Below are positions 59,900 to 64,000 of a DNA stretch of 64,000 nt, in pieces. The stretch is from Paramarasmius palmivorus. Lineage: Eukaryota; Basidiomycota; Agaricomycetes; Agaricales; Marasmiaceae. Within the stretch, counting starts at the first letter, position 1. Each line of letters starts with the position of its first letter. Position numbers and translations under genes: made by a program. The notes below the pieces were generated by a model. The model ran no database searches. It was not told where the DNA came from and saw only the letters and a list, made by a program, of their open reading frames with translations. The stretch lies in contig JAYKXP010000026.1 in assembly GCA_037176845.1 (NCBI GenBank), positions 602,411-666,410 of the forward strand, given 5' to 3'.

Positions 59900-62800
59900 C
59901 CCCCACCAGTAAAAGCGCCCTTTTTCGAAAAATCACCGACGTATATAAACCCACTTAATGTCAAACAAAACAACCCTGGACCATTATCTTCGAGTTTTTG
60001 ATTTTGTAAAAAAGGAGCATTTGTTACAATAACTGAAGATTACTAGGGCCATTGTATGGCTGCATTTTTAGGGTTCCCTATATGGAAACGTGATATTCCC
60101 CACGTCTCTGGTACGCCTTCTAAGCGCATATCAGCCTTTTTTTTTTACAGCGCTTATTTAGCAGGAAAATATTCCCACACCCTAATAACTATCTATGAAG
60201 CTATTTCTACTCCGCTTATAGCTTCCAAAAAAGTAAGGAGTGCTCTTATCAGATGCCCATTTTACATCCATTTTTAGGGGCGCTATATGGGCGCTTTATT
60301 TTGACGCTTTTTATAACATGTGAAATTATTCCCACACTGCTATCCAACAACTAGGTGTGATTCCTTGCCACCCGCGTTTTTTGCTTCCAAAAATGGGAAG
60401 GTGGTCTTCCCAGGTGCTGGGAAACCATTGACAGGGCTGCATTTGTGGGGCGCTTTTTTCAGTGCGTTTTAACAGGAAAATTAATCCCCACAACACCTGC
60501 TAGGCATCATTTTAGGGAGCCTCCCTACTCGCTTTTTTGGCAATCCCAACATGGAAGTTGAGCCTTACCTCACTATATTCCACTGAAATCAATGCATTGG
60601 GGGGTTAATATATATTTTATAATTAAATTGGGGGCCATGCTGGGGGGCTATAAAAATCGCATTTTGATGGAATATGATTTCTAATATGTTCTAAAATCAA
60701 GCCCCTGCAATTGGGGGGCTATGGAAGCAAACAAAGCGTCCAAATATGGTAAAACAGGAAAATGGCCTTTTGGATCTTGGGCTAACAGGCAGATAAAGAC
60801 ATGGGGGATAATTGTAGGACTCTAGATTAACATAAAAATACACAGGCCTGGGTGACACCAAAAGTACAAAGATTGGTCGGGAAAATGGTGCTAAATATCA
60901 AAAATACTGAAAATCTCCGAAATTGGGGGAAATTAAAATTACAGGATGGGATGTAGTGGCAGCTGGGCTTAGATATTGTGAATCAGAGATATAAATATGT
61001 CCCTGCTTCCGTATTTTACAATCCCAGTAGTAGCTGCTATTTTTCCAGATTTTACCGCTAAATTCGCTTTTTTTTGGAACATTAGGAAATACTATATTAC
61101 CACATTGAATGAATGGAGCTGGGCTAATTCCTTGTCATAACCCACTTAAGTAAGTATAAATGACAACTACAAAGTTGCCTAAGCACCACCCCCATCCTGT
61201 GTCCTGCAACACCTTGTTCAATCCAATGTATATGTAACAGTTAGGTAATACTAACCATAATCCATGAATAAGCACAACATGGAAGCAATATCCCACACCC
61301 AGTTGATTTCAGATCGGGGGGGGGGGGTGGTGGTGTTATTTCATTAGGCACCCAAAATACACCTTTCACCATGAAAGGACATTTTCAGAAAACATCGTAA
61401 GTTCAACATAAAAAAACATAAAAAATCGCATTTTAGGGTATTTTATTGTACTGGAGCATGGGAATGCTCCTAAAATCATCCAAAAATGAATGAGAGACCT
61501 TATCACTATGCATAGAACGAGGAAAATCAATTGCCAACCATGAATCCCAATGACAGAACTCATATGCCAGATTAGCACAATTCCTGTACAATTACAGAAA
61601 ACATGTACAATGGGATGTAGTAGCAGGATTGAACTGGTGCCTTAGGGGAACCCTCAAAAACGTGAATTCAAGATGAAAAATCAGTCAAGAATATATCCAG
61701 GTTTGAAAGGAAACCAATCACTGAAGCTTGGAGATATTTAACTGACAAGTATTTTATATGATTTATAGTTAACATATATTGCAATATACTTGTGCAATGA
61801 TATAACCTTGATATATGCATATTGAAGTCAGTTTGTTGGATGGATTTCCTTCAAACCTAGATATATTCATGACTGATTATTCATCCTGAATTCTGATTTT
61901 GAAGGTTCCCAAAGGCCCCAGATCAATCCCTGCAATACTACATCCATAGTACATGTTTCTAGTATTTGTACAGGAATTGAATCATCTGGCATATGAGTTT
62001 CCTGACAAGGATTCAAGGAGGAATTGAATCCTGTTCAATGCCAAGTAGTAAACTCTCATTCATATTTGGTGAATTTAGAGCAATCCCCCATGCTCCAGTA
62101 ACAAAAAAAATACGCGCCTAAAAATATGCGATTTTTTAGTAATTTTTATGTAGCAACTACATATGTAATTCAGAAAATGATCCTTTCATGGTAGAAAGGG
62201 AGTATTTGGTGCCTGAACTCGAATTCTGAACTCCACTTGGTGATAGTGAATGCTTCCCTGTAGTGCTATTCATGGATGTACTGGAATTATTACATAACTG
62301 TACATTACAATTTGATTGACAAGTGTTAGCATGACACAGGAGTGCATATGCAACTATGTAGTGTCATATATACATACGAAAGTGGGGTTAATGAACAAGA
62401 ATTAGCCCATTCCAATCATTCCCTGAGGTATAGTATTCCTAATGTCCAAAAAAAAAGGCGAATTTAAGTCTGTAAAAAATGCTGGAAAAAAAGGCAGCTC
62501 TCCAGGAATTGTAAAACGAAGCAAGGGGACATATAAATCAACTCTGATTCACAATTATCTAAGCCCCAGCGCACTACATCCCATCCTTACATTTATTCCC
62601 GCAATTTACGGAGATTTTCACAGTATTTTATATATTTAAGCACCATAATATCCCACCAATCTATGTACTATTTGGTGTCCCCAAGGCTTGTATTTAATGT
62701 ATCTAGTCCTACAAAAAACAACTTACACATTTCAATATCTGCCAGTTAGCCCACAGATCCAACAGGCCATTTTCCTGAATTAACCATATTGGACCGCTTT

Positions 62801-63570
62801 TTTTGCATTCCTCTCCCAGCCCCCCAATTGCAGGAGCATGCTTTTAGAACATATTAGAACATATTCCCTCCCCTCAAAAATATGCGATTTTTATAGCCCC
62901 CAGCATGCCCCAATAGCCCCCCAATCATTGATTCATGGTGGAAAATATTGAGGTAAGGCCACCTACCATTTTGGGAAGCCAAAAGGGAGTAGGGAGGCAC
63001 CTTAATGAAGCAGCAGGTGTGGAATAAATTTCCCTGTTAAAAAAGCGCTGAAAAAAGCGCCAAAAGCGCCCTGTAATGGTTTCCCATCCCCTGGAAGACC
63101 ACTCTTTCCAATATTGGGAAGCAAAAAGCGGAGCAGGAAACCATCCTAGATGAGCTAGCAGAGTGGTATAATTTCCCTTTAAAAAAGTCAAAAACGCGAC
63201 CAAAAAGCGCCCTAAAAATGTATTCCCATGGCCTGAAAAGAGCACCTTCCTTTTTGGAAGCAAAAGCGAGTAGAAAAAGCATCCTAGATAGTATTAGGGT
63301 GTGGTAATAATTTTCTCTGCTAAAAAAGCGCTGAAAAAAGCCAGAAAAAAGCGCTATATAGGGTTCCAGAAGATCTGTGGGAATATCGTATCCCTATAGG
63401 GAACCCTAAAATTGCGCCATAAAATTGTCCAAGTTAATATTACTGTTATTGTTACAAATGCTCCATTGTTACAAATCAAAACACGAAGATAAAGTCCGGG
63501 TTTAATTTGCAAAACTTGGGTTATAAAACTACCGGCGATTTTTAAAAAAGGGCGGCAGGTCGGCTGACTC
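59900..63570. mobile_element. 3.7-kb foldback element (near-palindrome, two arms of about 1.8 kb)
   Basis: The sequence from about 59,900 to 61,720 recurs in reverse complement from about 63,570 down to 61,840, with a central loop of about 110 bp. Paired landmarks: GAGCATTTGTTACAATAAC (60,016) against its counterpart near 63,460; TTTTAGGGTTCCCTATA (60,067) against 63,400; ATTGGGGGGCTAT (60,710) against 62,820; GGGATGTAGT (60,950) against 62,580; GAAAGGAAACC (61,710) against 61,840. Substitutions and small indels are spread along both arms, so the arms have diverged. Three internal units of about 150 bp repeat in each arm. No coding capacity is evident. A foldback-type DNA transposon is likely. 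Confidence 0.75.
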
Positions 63571-63929
63571 GGTGGACTGGGATTTTGGGGTCGTTGAGGA
63601 TGGTGGATAGGTTCGGTGTTAGCTGCGCTTCTGGTTTCGTTATCGTGAGTAGTTGTCGATTCACTGCGAATTCCTCTATCTGATCTTACCCGGGCTGGCT
63701 GTTCAGGGTTTCTTACATGGGCCTCTCCTTCAATATACGTTACATCGGTTTCAATATCACTATCGTCCCATACGGAGCAGCGACGATCCTCAGCATACCA
63801 TTCATGACCATCAGCGACAAGATTTCGAAGACGCTGACTCTCTGTGGTATTCTTGGATGAAGATCTTGAACTTCCGATCTCTTGAATTCGATTGGAACCA
63901 ATGGACGACATGGTTTCCGTTCTGTGCAT
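63354..63929 (-). CDS. uncharacterised open frame overlapping the end of the foldback arm
   Basis: A 191-codon frame whose Ser/Arg/Asp-rich N-terminal two thirds lie outside the foldback arm; its last third lies inside the arm and encodes a hydrophobic stretch (GAFVTITVILTWTILW). The likely initiator is the Met of MSSIGSNRIQEIGS at about 63,911. No domain recognised, no introns seen. Either the element ends differently than I place it, or the frame was extended by insertion into an older gene. Low confidence that it encodes a protein. Confidence 0.3.
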   Translation of the reverse strand: MHRTETMSSIGSNRIQEIGSSRSSSKNTTESQRLRNLVADGHEWYAEDRRCSVWDDSDIETDVTYIEGEAHVRNPEQPARVRSDRGIRSESTTTHDNETRSAANTEPIHHPQRPQNPSPPSQPTCRPFLKIAGSFITQVLQIKPGLYLRVLICNNGAFVTITVILTWTILWRNFRVPYRDTIFPQIFWNPI

Positions 63930-64000
63930 TCTAGAAGGGCCTGCTCCTGGAGTATCAAAGGGGAATTGAAGAGCAGGTTGTCATAGTCTGGGAAAGATAA

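Noticed and set aside
62925..63282. Minus-strand frames inside the right foldback arm as genes
   Set aside because: They lie in inverted repeat DNA, the corresponding left-arm sequence does not keep the frames open, and the translations are repeats of the 150-bp unit.

Overview
This is nuclear DNA of a filamentous basidiomycete, most likely an Agaricomycete. The evidence is intron-dense genes with roughly 45-90 nt GT-AG introns and occasional GC-AG introns, single-copy fungal genes (CWH43, MTHFR, CCR4, DASH/ASK1, DUS2, CTP synthase), a GH79-type enzyme, a sesquiterpene synthase-like gene, an NLR-like NACHT gene and repeat-rich flanks. The species cannot be named from sequence alone.

Layout: 0-0.35 kb is the 3' end of a GH79-like glycoside hydrolase. 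0.66-7.2 kb is an accessory block of four genes from three families that I do not recognise, called here M (small four-TM proteins), A and B (soluble, partly helical proteins). Their order is M1> <B A> <M2. 8.0-16.5 kb holds a DDxxE-type terpene synthase-like gene, divergent from the first of four tandem NmrA-like NAD(P)-binding reductase genes. The fourth copy is broken by a 7-bp duplication. 16.5-24.7 kb is a conserved stretch: a CobW GTPase, CWH43 and CTP synthase. 24.7-26.6 kb is non-coding and contains a diverged direct repeat. 26.8-37.6 kb is a second accessory block with the same three families plus a NACHT NTPase: <A' <NACHT B'> <M3. 39.3-49.3 kb is a compact housekeeping island: one uncertain gene, a J-domain protein, DUS2, MTHFR, CCR4 and ASK1. 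From 49.3 kb to the end the DNA is essentially gene-free and repeat-derived: a 2.7-kb element with inverted ends, a minisatellite-like array built on a palindromic 12-mer, a poly-T tract, a decayed multi-exon repeat-type gene and a 3.7-kb near-palindromic foldback element.

The most interesting point is the recurrence, 20 kb apart, of A, B and M genes in the same relative geometry: A and B read outward, and each B and one A face an M gene tail-to-tail, with as little as 8 bp between stop codons. In the second block a NACHT (NLR-like) gene lies between A' and B'. The three M genes share a seven-exon structure, so this is one family. I infer a co-inherited multi-gene module, possibly tied to NLR-type self/non-self recognition or programmed cell death in fungi. 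That function is a hypothesis; the gene families and the geometry are visible in the sequence.

Exon boundaries were read by eye from splice signals and paralogue comparison. CDS spans are genomic start-to-stop and include introns.
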